From contig NZ_CP162490.1 in NCBI RefSeq assembly GCF_041245805.1, positions 2,395,001-2,459,000 of the forward strand: a stretch of DNA of 64,000 nucleotides. The letters run 5' to 3'. Positions 1-7,582 of this stretch are shown here, piece by piece. Within the stretch, counting starts at the first letter, position 1. The number at the start of each line of letters is the position of its first letter. The notes under the pieces are model-generated. The model was not told the origin of the DNA, ran no database searches, and was given only the letters and a program-made list of their open reading frames with translations. Source of the DNA: Xanthomonas sp. DAR 34887 (GTDB taxonomy: Bacteria > Pseudomonadota > Gammaproteobacteria > Xanthomonadales > Xanthomonadaceae). The translations under genes and the position numbers were made by a program.

Positions 1-156
1 GCGCGTACGGCCGCCAACTTGCGGTGCGGCGCCTGCGCTGCCATACTTTCCGGCTTCCTGCGCCCGTCGTGGCGGGATCCCTTGCCCCACCGCACCCGTC
101 CTGGGCCTGGCGGGGGGCTGTCCGGCCCTCGGGCCACATCCGAAAGGTATAACCAC

Positions 157-591
157 ATGAGTCGTCATTACGAAATCGTGTTCCTGGTCCATCCGGACCA
201 GAGCGAGCAGGTCCCGGCCATGATCGAGCGCTACAAGTCGCTGGTCGAGAACGGCAGCGGCACCATCCACCGCCTGGAAGACTGGGGCCGCCGCCAGCTG
301 GCGTACCCGATCCAGAACCTGGTGAAGGCGCACTACGTCATGCTCAACATCGAAGTGGACCAGGCCATCCTGGCCGAACTGGTCGAGAGCTTCCGCTTCA
401 ACGACGCCGTGCTGCGCCACCTGGTGATCAAGCGCGACGGCGCGGACACCGAGCAGTCGCTGATCATGAAGAGCAAGGACGAGAAGGGCGACAAGCCCGA
501 GCGTAGCGAGCGTCGTCGCCGCGACGACGAGGAAGGCGATGCGCCTGCCGCCGCCACCGATACCGACGGCGACGCCGCCGAAGCCGCCTAA
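157..591 (+). CDS. rpsF: 30S ribosomal protein S6
   Basis: Small-subunit ribosomal protein that binds S18 and sits on the 16S rRNA platform. The protein starts MSRHYEIVFLVHPDQSEQV, the usual S6 beta-strand opening, and contains the family segment EDWGRRQLAYPI. At 144 aa it has a charged tail (Lys/Glu/Arg then Ala/Asp) after about residue 100, common in proteobacterial S6. The reading frame is open upstream of 157, but the ATG at 157 is chosen because homology begins there and a GAAAGG ribosome-binding site lies about 10 nt upstream. It is first of the run rpsF-rpsR-rplI; no priB lies between rpsF and rpsR, unlike E. coli. Confidence 0.97.
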   Translation: MSRHYEIVFLVHPDQSEQVPAMIERYKSLVENGSGTIHRLEDWGRRQLAYPIQNLVKAHYVMLNIEVDQAILAELVESFRFNDAVLRHLVIKRDGADTEQSLIMKSKDEKGDKPERSERRRRDDEEGDAPAAATDTDGDAAEAA

Positions 592-602
592 GGAGCACTG
601 CC

Positions 603-833
603 ATGTCCAAGTTCTTCCGTCGCCGCAAGTTCTGCAAGTTCACCGCCGAGGGCGTCAAAGAGATCGACTACAAGGATCTCAACACCCTGCGCCAGTACCT
701 CACCGAGAACGGCAAGATCGTGCCGAGCCGCGTGACCGGCACCAAGTCCAAGTACCAGCGCCAGCTGGCCACGGCGGTCAAGCGCGCGCGTTTCCTGGCG
801 CTGATCCCGTACACGGACAACCACGATATCTAA
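603..833 (+). CDS. rpsR: 30S ribosomal protein S18
   Basis: Partner of S6 in the small-subunit platform. The 76-aa protein has the hallmark FFRRRKFCKFTAEGVKEIDY start and the basic C-terminal half TGTKSKYQRQLATAVKRARF. The ATG is 11 nt after the rpsF stop, with AAGGAG just upstream, so it is cotranscribed and probably translationally linked to rpsF. The length is normal for the family. Confidence 0.97.
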   Translation: MSKFFRRRKFCKFTAEGVKEIDYKDLNTLRQYLTENGKIVPSRVTGTKSKYQRQLATAVKRARFLALIPYTDNHDI

Positions 834-852
834 TCCGAGTCCCTCGGAAGAG

Positions 853-916
853 CCCGCACATCCATGTGCGGGGATCTAACGAACAGCCCGCGTGGGCCGG
901 CATAGACGGCCCACGC
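853..916 (+). promoter_or_regulatory. two stem-loops between rpsR and rplI
   Basis: Two perfect inverted repeats lie in the 161-bp gap inside the ribosomal operon. The first pairs 853-861 (CCCGCACAT) with 864-872 around a 2-nt centre. The second pairs 890-899 (GCGTGGGCCG) with 907-916 around a 7-nt loop. Neither is followed by a T run, so they are not classic terminators. They could slow polymerase, protect mRNA ends or tune rplI relative to rpsF/rpsR. The first resembles a GCACATCCATGTGC palindrome that recurs near 47114-47127, so it may be a dispersed repeat rather than a dedicated regulator. The pairing is seen; the role is inferred. Confidence 0.5.
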
Positions 917-994
917 AGGCGACTCTCTCCCGTCCTATTCGGACAGCAAACGTTGCGTCGGCGAGCCGGCGCTAACGAATAACGGAGCAAAACC

Positions 995-1444
995 ATGCAA
1001 CTGATTCTTCTGCAGAAAGTGACCAACCTGGGTGGCCTCGGCGACAAGGTCGACGTCAAGCCGGGCTACGGCCGCAACTACCTGGTGCCGCAGGGCAAGG
1101 CCGTGCCGGCCACCGCCGCCAACATCGCCGAGTTCGAGGCCAAGCGCGCCGATTACGAAGCCAAGGCGAAGTCGATCCATGCCGACGCCGAGGCCCGTGC
1201 GGCCAAGCTGGAAGGCGCCAGCGTGACGGTCAAGGCCAACGCGTCCACCGAAGGCAAGCTGTACGGCTCGGTCGGCCCGCGCGACATCGCCGAGGCGTTC
1301 ACCGCCGCCGGCCTGCCGCTGGAAAAGGGCGAAGTGGTGCTGGGCGAAGGCGCGTTCCGCAACATCGGCGAGTACGAGGTGCTGGTGCGCCTGCACGCCG
1401 ACGTCGAGACCACGGTCAAGGTCGTGGTCGAAGCCGAAGCCTGA
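995..1444 (+). CDS. rplI: 50S ribosomal protein L9
   Basis: Large-subunit protein that binds 23S rRNA near the L1 stalk. The N-terminal domain shows MQLILLQKVTNLGGLGDKV followed by VKPGYGRNYLVPQGKA, the family signature. A long connecting helix (residues 45-75) leads to the C-terminal RNA-binding domain (LYGSVGPRDIAEAF). The 149-aa length is normal. The ATG is preceded by CGGAGC at good spacing. It ends the operon; a strong hairpin follows. Confidence 0.97.
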   Translation: MQLILLQKVTNLGGLGDKVDVKPGYGRNYLVPQGKAVPATAANIAEFEAKRADYEAKAKSIHADAEARAAKLEGASVTVKANASTEGKLYGSVGPRDIAEAFTAAGLPLEKGEVVLGEGAFRNIGEYEVLVRLHADVETTVKVVVEAEA

Positions 1445-1465
1445 TCCACGGCTTCATGCTGTACC

Positions 1466-1500
1466 GAAACGGGCACCGCAAGGTGCCCGTTTCGTTTGCG
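1466..1500 (+). terminator. Rho-independent terminator after rplI
   Basis: Perfect 12-bp stem GAAACGGGCACC (1466-1477) / GGTGCCCGTTTC (1482-1493) with a GCAA tetraloop, followed by a short T-rich stretch (GTTTG). It lies 22 bp after the rplI stop and separates the ribosomal operon from smc. The T tract is weak but the stem is very stable. Confidence 0.85.
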
Positions 1501-1531
1501 CGCTCCGGCCCCGGCCCCCGCTGGGTGCCGT

Positions 1532-1537
1532 TATACT
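1532..1537 (+). promoter_or_regulatory. possible -10 box for smc
   Basis: TATACT sits in an AT-richer patch (GTTATACTCATCGG) of the otherwise very GC-rich gap between the rplI terminator and smc. It matches the sigma-70 -10 consensus at 5 of 6 positions. No convincing -35 is visible at 16-18 bp spacing, so this is tentative. Confidence 0.35.
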
Positions 1538-1672
1538 CATCGGTTCGTGCCCGTTTCATGTCCGGCGATCGTAGGTGTATCAAGGACTTGAAAGCGGGAC
1601 TTCACCTGGATATTCATTAGCGGCAGCGCGTGCCGGCCCGGCGGCCGCCGCCTGCCATGGATTGCCTGCCTC

Positions 1673-4600
1673 ATGCGCCTGTCGACCATCAAGCTGTCCG
1701 GCTTCAAGTCCTTCGTCGATCCGACCACGCTGCACTTGCCGACCAACATGACCGGCATCGTCGGTCCGAACGGCTGCGGCAAGTCGAACATCATCGACGC
1801 GGTGCGCTGGGTGATGGGCGAAAGCTCGGCCAGCCGCCTGCGCGGCGACTCGCTGACCGACGTGATCTTCTCCGGCTCCTCGGCGCGCAAACCGGTGTCG
1901 CAGGCCACGGTGGAGCTGATCTTCGACAACTCCGACCACACCATTTCCGGCGAGTACGCCTCCTTCAACGAGATCTCGGTCAAGCGCCAGGTCAGCCGCG
2001 ACGGCAGCAGCAGCTACTACCTCAACGGCACCAAATGCCGGCGCCGCGACATCACCGACCTGTTCCTGGGCACCGGCCTGGGCCCGCGCAGCTACTCGAT
2101 CATCGAGCAGGGCATGATCAGCCAGATCATCGAGGCGCGCCCGGAAGACCTGCGCGTGTACCTGGAAGAGGCCGCCGGCATCTCCAAGTACAAGGAGCGG
2201 CGCAAGGAGACCGAGACCCGCATCCGCCATACCCGCGAGAACCTGGAGCGGCTGGGCGACCTGCGCGAGGAGATCGGCAAGCAACTCGAGCACCTCAAGC
2301 GCCAGGCGCGCCAGGCCGAGCAGTACCAGGCGCTGCAGGAAGAACGCCGGATCAAGGACGCGCAGTGGAAGGCGCTGGAATACCGCGGCCTGGACAGCAA
2401 ATTGCAGGGCCTGCGCGAGGCGCTGGGCCAGGAAGAGACGCGCCTGCAGCAGTTCATCGCCGAACAGCGCGACGCCGAGGCGCGGATCGAGACCGGCCGC
2501 GTGCGCCGCGAGGAAGCCGCCGAGGCCTTGAGCAAGGCCCAGGCCGAGGTCTATCAGGTCGGCAGCACCCTGGCGCGCATCGAGCAGCAGATCCAGCACC
2601 AGCGCGACCTGTCGCAGCGCCTGCACAAGGCGCGCGACGAAGCGCAGCTGGCGCTGGCCGAACTCGGCCAACACATCAGCGGCGACGAGGCCAAGCTGGC
2701 GCTGTTGCGCGAGTCGGTGGACGTGGCCGGGCCGCAGCTGGAGCAGTTGCAGGAAGACAACGAATACAAGCAGGAAGCCCTGCGCGAGGCTGAGGCCAGG
2801 CTGGCCGACTGGCAGCAGCGTTGGGAAACCCATCAGCGCTACACCGCCGAGGCCTCGCGCGCCGGCGAAGTCGAGCGCACCCGTGTCGATTACCTGGACC
2901 GGCAATCGCTGGAGGCCGAGCGCCGCCGCGAAGCGCTGGCCGCCGAGCGCGCCGGGCTGGACCTGGACGCGCTGGCCGCCGCCTTCGAACAGGTGGAGCT
3001 GCAGCACGAGACCCAGCGCGCCGCGCTGGACGGGCTCAACGAACAGGTCGAAACCCGCAAGCAGGCGCTGACCGCGCTGCAGGAACAGCAGCGCGGCGCG
3101 CAGGCGGAACTGGCCGAGGTGCGCAAGCAGGCGCAGGCCGCGCGCGGCCGGCTGTCGTCGTTGGAAACCCTGCAGCAGGCCGCGCTCGGGCAGGAGCAGG
3201 GCGCTGCCGTGGCATGGCTGAAAGCGCGCGGGCTGGATTCGGCGGCGCGCGTGGGCGAGCGCATCAGCGTCGAGAGCGGCTGGGAAAACGCGGTCGAAGG
3301 CGCGCTCGGGCAATTGATCGAAGGCGTGCTGGTCGATGCGCCGGAGACCCTGGTCGACGCGCTGGGCGAACTCGGCGAAGGCCGCATCGCCCTGGTCGGC
3401 AGCGACGAAGCGGGCGGCGACTTCGCGCCGACCTCCCTGGCCGCCAAGGTGCAGGGCCCGATCGCGATCCGCCGGCTGCTGTCGCGGCTGCATGCGGCCG
3501 AGGACCTCGCCGCCGCGCGCGCCTTGCTGCCGCAGCTGGGCGAGGGCGACTCGGTCATCACCCGCGACGGCGCGCGCCTGGGCGAGGGCTGGCTGCGCGT
3601 GTCGCGCTCCGGCGCGGCCAAGCAGGGCGCCTTGCTGCGCGAGCGCGAGATCCAGGCGCTGCGCGGCCAGATCGACGCGCTGCAGGACCGCGAAGCCGAA
3701 CTGGATCAGCGCCTGGCGAGCCTGCGCGAGCAGTCGCTGGCCGCCGAGCAGCAGCGCGAGGAAGCGCAGCGCCAGCTGTACCAGGCGCACCGCAGCGTGT
3801 CCGAACTGGCCGGGCAATTGCAGAGCCAGCAGGGCAAGGTGGACGCCGCGCGCACCCGCATCGAGCGCATCGAGACCGAAATCGCGCAACTGCTGGAAAC
3901 CCTGGACAGCAGTCGCGAGCAGGCGCGCGAGGCGCGCTCCAAGCTGGAAGACGCGGTCACCAGCATGGGCGACCTGGAAAGCACGCGCCATGCGCTGGAG
4001 AGCGAGCGTCGCCAGCTCACCGAGGCGCGCGACCTGGCCCGCGACGCCGCGCGCCGGGTGCGCGAGGCCTCGCACGCGCTGGCCCTGACCCTGGAATCGC
4101 AACGCACCCAGATCGCTTCGCTGAGCCAGGCGCTGGAGCGCATGGGCAACCAGCGCGGGCAACTGGATTCGCGCCTGGGCGAACTCAGCGCGCAGCTGAG
4201 CGAAGGCGATTCGCCGGTGCATGCGCTGGAAGCCGAGCACCAGGCCGCGCTCAGCGAACGCGTGCGCACCGATCGCGCGCTGGGCGAGGCGCGCGCGCTG
4301 CTGGACGGCATCGACAACGAATTGCGCGCCCTGGAACAGACCCGCCAGCAGCGCGACGAACAGGCCCTGGCGCAGCGCGAGCGCATCGCCCAGCGCCGCC
4401 TCGACCAGCAGGCGCTGGTGCTCAGCGCCGAGCAGCTGTCGGCGGCGGTGGTCAAGGCCGGTTTCGTGCTCGAGGAGGTGATCAACGGCCTGCCCGAGCA
4501 CGCCGATCCGGCCGAGTGGGAGCAGGCGGTGCAGCAGATCGACGGACGCATGCGCCGGCTGGAGCCGGTCAACCTGGCTGCGATCAGCGAGTACGGCGAG

Positions 4601-5176
4601 GCCGCGCAGCGCGCCGAATACCTGGAAGCGCAGGACGTGGACCTGAACACCGCGCTGGAAACGCTGGAGGACGCGATCCGCAAGATCGACCGCGAGACCC
4701 GCGGCCGTTTCAAGGACACCTTCGACCGGGTCAATTCCGGCGTGCAGGCGCTGTATCCGCGCCTGTTCGGCGGTGGCCACGCCTATCTGGAACTGACCGG
4801 CGAAGACCTGCTCGACACCGGCGTGGCGATCATGGCGCGGCCGCCCGGCAAGCGCGTGTCCAGCATCTCGCTGCTGTCCGGCGGCGAGAAGGCGATGACC
4901 GCGGTGGCGCTGGTGTTCGCGATCTTCCAGCTCAATCCCGCGCCGTTCTGCCTGCTCGACGAGGTCGACGCGCCGCTGGACGAAGCCAACGTCGGCCGCC
5001 TGGCGGCGATGGTCAGGGAAATGAGCGAGAAAGTGCAGTTCCTGTTCGTCAGCCACAACAAGGCGACGATGGAAGCGGCGCACCAGCTCAGCGGCGTCAC
5101 CATGCGCGAACCGGGCGTCAGTCGCCTGGTCAGCGTGGACCTCGAGGAAGCCGCGCGTTTGGCGGGCGCGGCCTGA
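1673..5176 (+). CDS. smc: chromosome segregation ATPase SMC
   Basis: Condensin ATPase that compacts and segregates the nucleoid with ScpA/ScpB. The 1167-aa protein has the standard layout: N-terminal head with Walker A GPNGCGKS (31-38), a long coiled coil (about 170-500), a hinge (about 505-660), the return coiled coil (to about 1000), and the C-terminal head with the ABC signature LSGGEK (1068-1073) and Walker B FCLLDEVDAP (catalytic Asp1096/Glu1097). The start MRLSTIKLSGFKSFVDPT is typical. It replaces MukB, as in other Xanthomonadaceae. zipA follows 58 bp downstream on the same strand and is probably cotranscribed. Confidence 0.97.
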   Translation: MRLSTIKLSGFKSFVDPTTLHLPTNMTGIVGPNGCGKSNIIDAVRWVMGESSASRLRGDSLTDVIFSGSSARKPVSQATVELIFDNSDHTISGEYASFNEISVKRQVSRDGSSSYYLNGTKCRRRDITDLFLGTGLGPRSYSIIEQGMISQIIEARPEDLRVYLEEAAGISKYKERRKETETRIRHTRENLERLGDLREEIGKQLEHLKRQARQAEQYQALQEERRIKDAQWKALEYRGLDSKLQGLREALGQEETRLQQFIAEQRDAEARIETGRVRREEAAEALSKAQAEVYQVGSTLARIEQQIQHQRDLSQRLHKARDEAQLALAELGQHISGDEAKLALLRESVDVAGPQLEQLQEDNEYKQEALREAEARLADWQQRWETHQRYTAEASRAGEVERTRVDYLDRQSLEAERRREALAAERAGLDLDALAAAFEQVELQHETQRAALDGLNEQVETRKQALTALQEQQRGAQAELAEVRKQAQAARGRLSSLETLQQAALGQEQGAAVAWLKARGLDSAARVGERISVESGWENAVEGALGQLIEGVLVDAPETLVDALGELGEGRIALVGSDEAGGDFAPTSLAAKVQGPIAIRRLLSRLHAAEDLAAARALLPQLGEGDSVITRDGARLGEGWLRVSRSGAAKQGALLREREIQALRGQIDALQDREAELDQRLASLREQSLAAEQQREEAQRQLYQAHRSVSELAGQLQSQQGKVDAARTRIERIETEIAQLLETLDSSREQAREARSKLEDAVTSMGDLESTRHALESERRQLTEARDLARDAARRVREASHALALTLESQRTQIASLSQALERMGNQRGQLDSRLGELSAQLSEGDSPVHALEAEHQAALSERVRTDRALGEARALLDGIDNELRALEQTRQQRDEQALAQRERIAQRRLDQQALVLSAEQLSAAVVKAGFVLEEVINGLPEHADPAEWEQAVQQIDGRMRRLEPVNLAAISEYGEAAQRAEYLEAQDVDLNTALETLEDAIRKIDRETRGRFKDTFDRVNSGVQALYPRLFGGGHAYLELTGEDLLDTGVAIMARPPGKRVSSISLLSGGEKAMTAVALVFAIFQLNPAPFCLLDEVDAPLDEANVGRLAAMVREMSEKVQFLFVSHNKATMEAAHQLSGVTMREPGVSRLVSVDLEEAARLAGAA

Positions 5177-5234
5177 CGTGACATGCTAAATACCTTGTCT
5201 TCCCCCTACGCACCCCTGCCGGAGTAACCCCCGA

Positions 5235-5972
5235 ATGTCCGACATGGCAATGCTGCGCATTGGTATCCTCGCCGCCGGTCTGTTGCTGATCGCGGCGATC
5301 TTCCTGTTCGGCCGCCCGAAGAAACCGACCCAGGGCCGGCGCGTGGAGCCGGCCGACCCGGCCGCGCCGCGGCGCGAGCCGTCGCTCGGCGATGCCGCGC
5401 TTGCCGCCGAGGGCGACGCGATCGCCGCGCCCGACCTGGACGGCGCCCTCGGCCAGCCCGAACTGGGCCTGTCCGCCGCCGAAGCGGCCAATGCCGAACT
5501 CGGCAAGCGGCCGAGCCAGGACTTCGACAAGATCGTCTCGCTGTACGTCGCCGCGCGTGCCGGCCAGGTGCTGCGCGGCGAGGACATCGTCGTCGCCGCC
5601 GAGAAGACCGGGCTGGTGTTCGGCCACATGAGCGTGTTCCATCGCCTGGTCGAAGGCCATCCCGAGCGCGGGCCCATTTTCAGCATGGCCAGCATCATGA
5701 AGCCGGGCAGTTTCGACATGGCCCACATCCGCGAGATGGAGACCCCGGCGATCGCCTTCTTCCTGACCCTGCCGGCGCCGCTGACCGCGCTCGATGCCTG
5801 GGAAAAGATGCTGCCGACGGTGCAGCGCATGGGCGAACTGCTCGACGGCGTGGTCCTGGACGACAGCCGCAACGCCCTCGGCCGCCAGCGCATCGCCCAC
5901 ATCCGCGACGAACTGCGCGCCTACGACCGGCAGCATCAGGCGCCGCCGTTGACGAAGGCGCCGCGCTGGTAG
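5235..5972 (+). CDS. zipA: cell division protein ZipA
   Basis: Inner-membrane anchor that tethers and stabilises FtsZ at the Z ring. It has an N-terminal transmembrane helix (LRIGILAAGLLLIAAIFLFG, residues 7-26), a basic then Pro/Ala-rich linker, and a C-terminal FtsZ-binding domain from about residue 95 (DFDKIVSLYVAARAGQVLRG, FGHMSVFHRL, FSMASIMKPGSFD). The 245-aa length is shorter than E. coli ZipA because the linker is short. The ATG at 5235 has a GGAG site 10 nt upstream. ZipA and LigA are neighbours in many gammaproteobacteria; here an aminotransferase gene in the opposite orientation lies between them. Confidence 0.9.
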   Translation: MSDMAMLRIGILAAGLLLIAAIFLFGRPKKPTQGRRVEPADPAAPRREPSLGDAALAAEGDAIAAPDLDGALGQPELGLSAAEAANAELGKRPSQDFDKIVSLYVAARAGQVLRGEDIVVAAEKTGLVFGHMSVFHRLVEGHPERGPIFSMASIMKPGSFDMAHIREMETPAIAFFLTLPAPLTALDAWEKMLPTVQRMGELLDGVVLDDSRNALGRQRIAHIRDELRAYDRQHQAPPLTKAPRW

Positions 5973-6160
5973 GCGCCGCGCCAGCGGCGCGGCGCTGGGA
6001 TTAGGGATTCGGGATTGGGGATTCGTAAAAGCGAATCCGCTGGCGTTTTCCTTCTCCCTGCGGGAGAAGGTGCCCCGAAGGGGCGGATGAGGGTACGGGC
6101 GAAGCCTAAGGTATCAACCCCAGGCTCTTACGAATCCCCAATCCCGAATCCCCAATCCCG
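5973..6160. repeat. composite intergenic repeat between zipA and the aminotransferase
   Basis: Directly after the zipA stop is a perfect 10-bp hairpin (5973-5982 / 5986-5995, loop AGC). Then come four GGGATT-type heptamers (about 5997-6026) and, in inverted orientation, CGAATCCCCAATCCC units (6130-6159). The segment between them contains a second hairpin (CTTCTCCC/GGGAGAAG) and the phrase GTGCCCCGAAGGGGCGGATG, which recurs at about 41371-41391. The segment CGTAAAAGCG reappears reversed as CGCTTTTAC in the 37.1-37.3 kb modules. Both flanking genes converge on it, so it may also act as a bidirectional terminator. Confidence 0.7.
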
Positions 6161-6169
6161 GCGCGCAAG

Positions 6170-7294
6170 CTACTTGCGCGCCTTCAAAAACGCCTCGCGA
6201 AACCGCAGCATCTCCGCCTCGGTGCCGACGGTGACCCGTACCTGCTTCGGCCAGATCGGCCAGCTGCGGCCGATCATCACCCCTTGCTTGGCCATCGACG
6301 CGGCGAACGCCTTGCCGTCGCGCTTGACGTCGACCATGAAGCAATTGGATTGCGACGGCAGGCACTTGTAGCCCTTGCTCTGCAGCCAGGCGATGGTCTC
6401 GGTGCGGATCCGCGCGTTCTCCGCGCGCCGCGCCGGCACCAGTTGCACGTCGCGCAGGCTGGCGATGCCGGCGGCCACGGCCGTGATCGCCACCGGGTTC
6501 TCGCCGAACGCGGCCAGCTTGGTCAGCAGTCCCGGCGAGGCCACCGCCAGGCCCAGGCGCAGCCCGGCCATGCCGTACAGCTTGGAGAAGGTGCGCAGCA
6601 CCAGCAGGTCCTGGCGCTGGCCGATCAGGTCGATCACCGAAGGCTGTTCGCTGTAGTGGATGTAGGCCTCGTCGACCAGCAGCACGCTGGAGGCAGGCTT
6701 GTTGGCCAGCAGCCATTCGATGTCGGCGCGCGCGGTGATCGAGCCGGTTGGGTTGTTCGGGTTGCACAGGTAGATCAGCCCGGCGTTCGGATCGGCGCTG
6801 GCCATCGCCTTGACGTCGTGCGCGCCGTCGGCGCGCAGCGGCACGCGTTTGACCGGCGCGCCGTGCGCGGCGGCGACATCGGCCACCGCCTCGAAGGTCG
6901 GATCGGCCACCACCACGCCGGCGCGGGCCGAGGTGAACGCGCGCGCGGCGCGGTTGAGCGGGTCGCTGGAGCCGGGATAGACCGCGACGTGGTCGCTGGG
7001 CAACTGCTGCTCGCCGGCGAACAGCGCGATCAGGTCGTTCTGCAGGTCGAACAGATAGCGGCCGGCGCGCGGCAGGATCGCCTGCGCCGCGTCCAGCGCG
7101 GCCGGTGCCGGACCCAGCGGACATTCGTTGAAGTTCAGATACACCGGGCCTGACGCCGGCGCCACGCCGGGCGTCGCGACCGCAGCCGCCTTGCGCTTTG
7201 CCGCCTCCGCAGCGGGCGCCAGGCCCAGCGCGCCGACCGCCAGGCCCGAGGTGGCGAGGGAAAGGAAGGAACGGCGCGAAACCGGTAGCGACAC
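6170..7294 (-). CDS. Tat-exported HisC-like PLP aminotransferase
   Basis: Fold-type I PLP aminotransferase of the histidinol-phosphate aminotransferase class. It shows LNFNECPLGP near the N-terminus, CNPNNPTGS, and TFSKLYGMAGLRLG, whose Lys would bind PLP. It begins with a twin-arginine signal (VSRRSFLSLATSGLAVGALG, ending near EAA), implying folded export to the periplasm. The start chosen is GTG at 7294 with GGAGAG 5 nt upstream, giving 374 aa. A TTG at 7327 with AGGAG upstream is an alternative that adds 11 residues. It lies between zipA and ligA but on the opposite strand and far from his genes, so it is probably not the biosynthetic HisC. The substrate is unknown. Confidence 0.8.
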   Translation of the reverse strand: MSLPVSRRSFLSLATSGLAVGALGLAPAAEAAKRKAAAVATPGVAPASGPVYLNFNECPLGPAPAALDAAQAILPRAGRYLFDLQNDLIALFAGEQQLPSDHVAVYPGSSDPLNRAARAFTSARAGVVVADPTFEAVADVAAAHGAPVKRVPLRADGAHDVKAMASADPNAGLIYLCNPNNPTGSITARADIEWLLANKPASSVLLVDEAYIHYSEQPSVIDLIGQRQDLLVLRTFSKLYGMAGLRLGLAVASPGLLTKLAAFGENPVAITAVAAGIASLRDVQLVPARRAENARIRTETIAWLQSKGYKCLPSQSNCFMVDVKRDGKAFAASMAKQGVMIGRSWPIWPKQVRVTVGTEAEMLRFREAFLKARK

Positions 7295-7406
7295 GGGGAC
7301 TCTCCAACGAACGGGGCAGGGAGGCAAGCTAATGTCTCCTTAACGTTTCGGCAAGTTTTCTGAATCGCGCACAAACACGCCGCGGAACGCCCGCGGCCGC
7401 TTCAGT

Positions 7407-7510
7407 CCCTCTCCCGCCGGAAGAGGGGTTGGGGTGAGGGCACGCCCGCCGCCGCACCATCGGTCCCAGCGTCAGGCCCTCGATCCCAACCCCCGATCCC
7501 CCAATCCCGG
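7407..7510. repeat. dispersed repeat pieces upstream of ligA
   Basis: The gap between the aminotransferase and ligA has CCCTCTCCCGCCGGAAGAGG with GGTTGGGGTGAGGG (7407-7440), the same element family as 41440-41473 in reverse. About 50 bp later come degenerate CGATCCCAACCCCCGATCCC units (7481-7510) of the heptamer family. They look like parts of a mosaic intergenic repeat. A possible -10 box TACTAT for ligA lies just downstream at 7545-7550, without a clear -35. Confidence 0.55.
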
Positions 7511-7582
7511 CCGCATCCGCATTTCCCCTCACCAGGCACCCAGTTACTATCGCCCCCTCTCCGTTACCCGATTCCGCCGCGC

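Noticed and set aside
1580..5083. A 1167-codon open frame on the minus strand opposite smc
   Set aside because: It mirrors smc codon for codon, has repetitive Leu/Gln/Ala/Arg composition and no domain; such antisense frames are expected at this GC content.
6170..7294. Assignment as the biosynthetic histidinol-phosphate aminotransferase hisC
   Set aside because: The Tat export signal and the position away from his genes argue against it; only the family level is supported.
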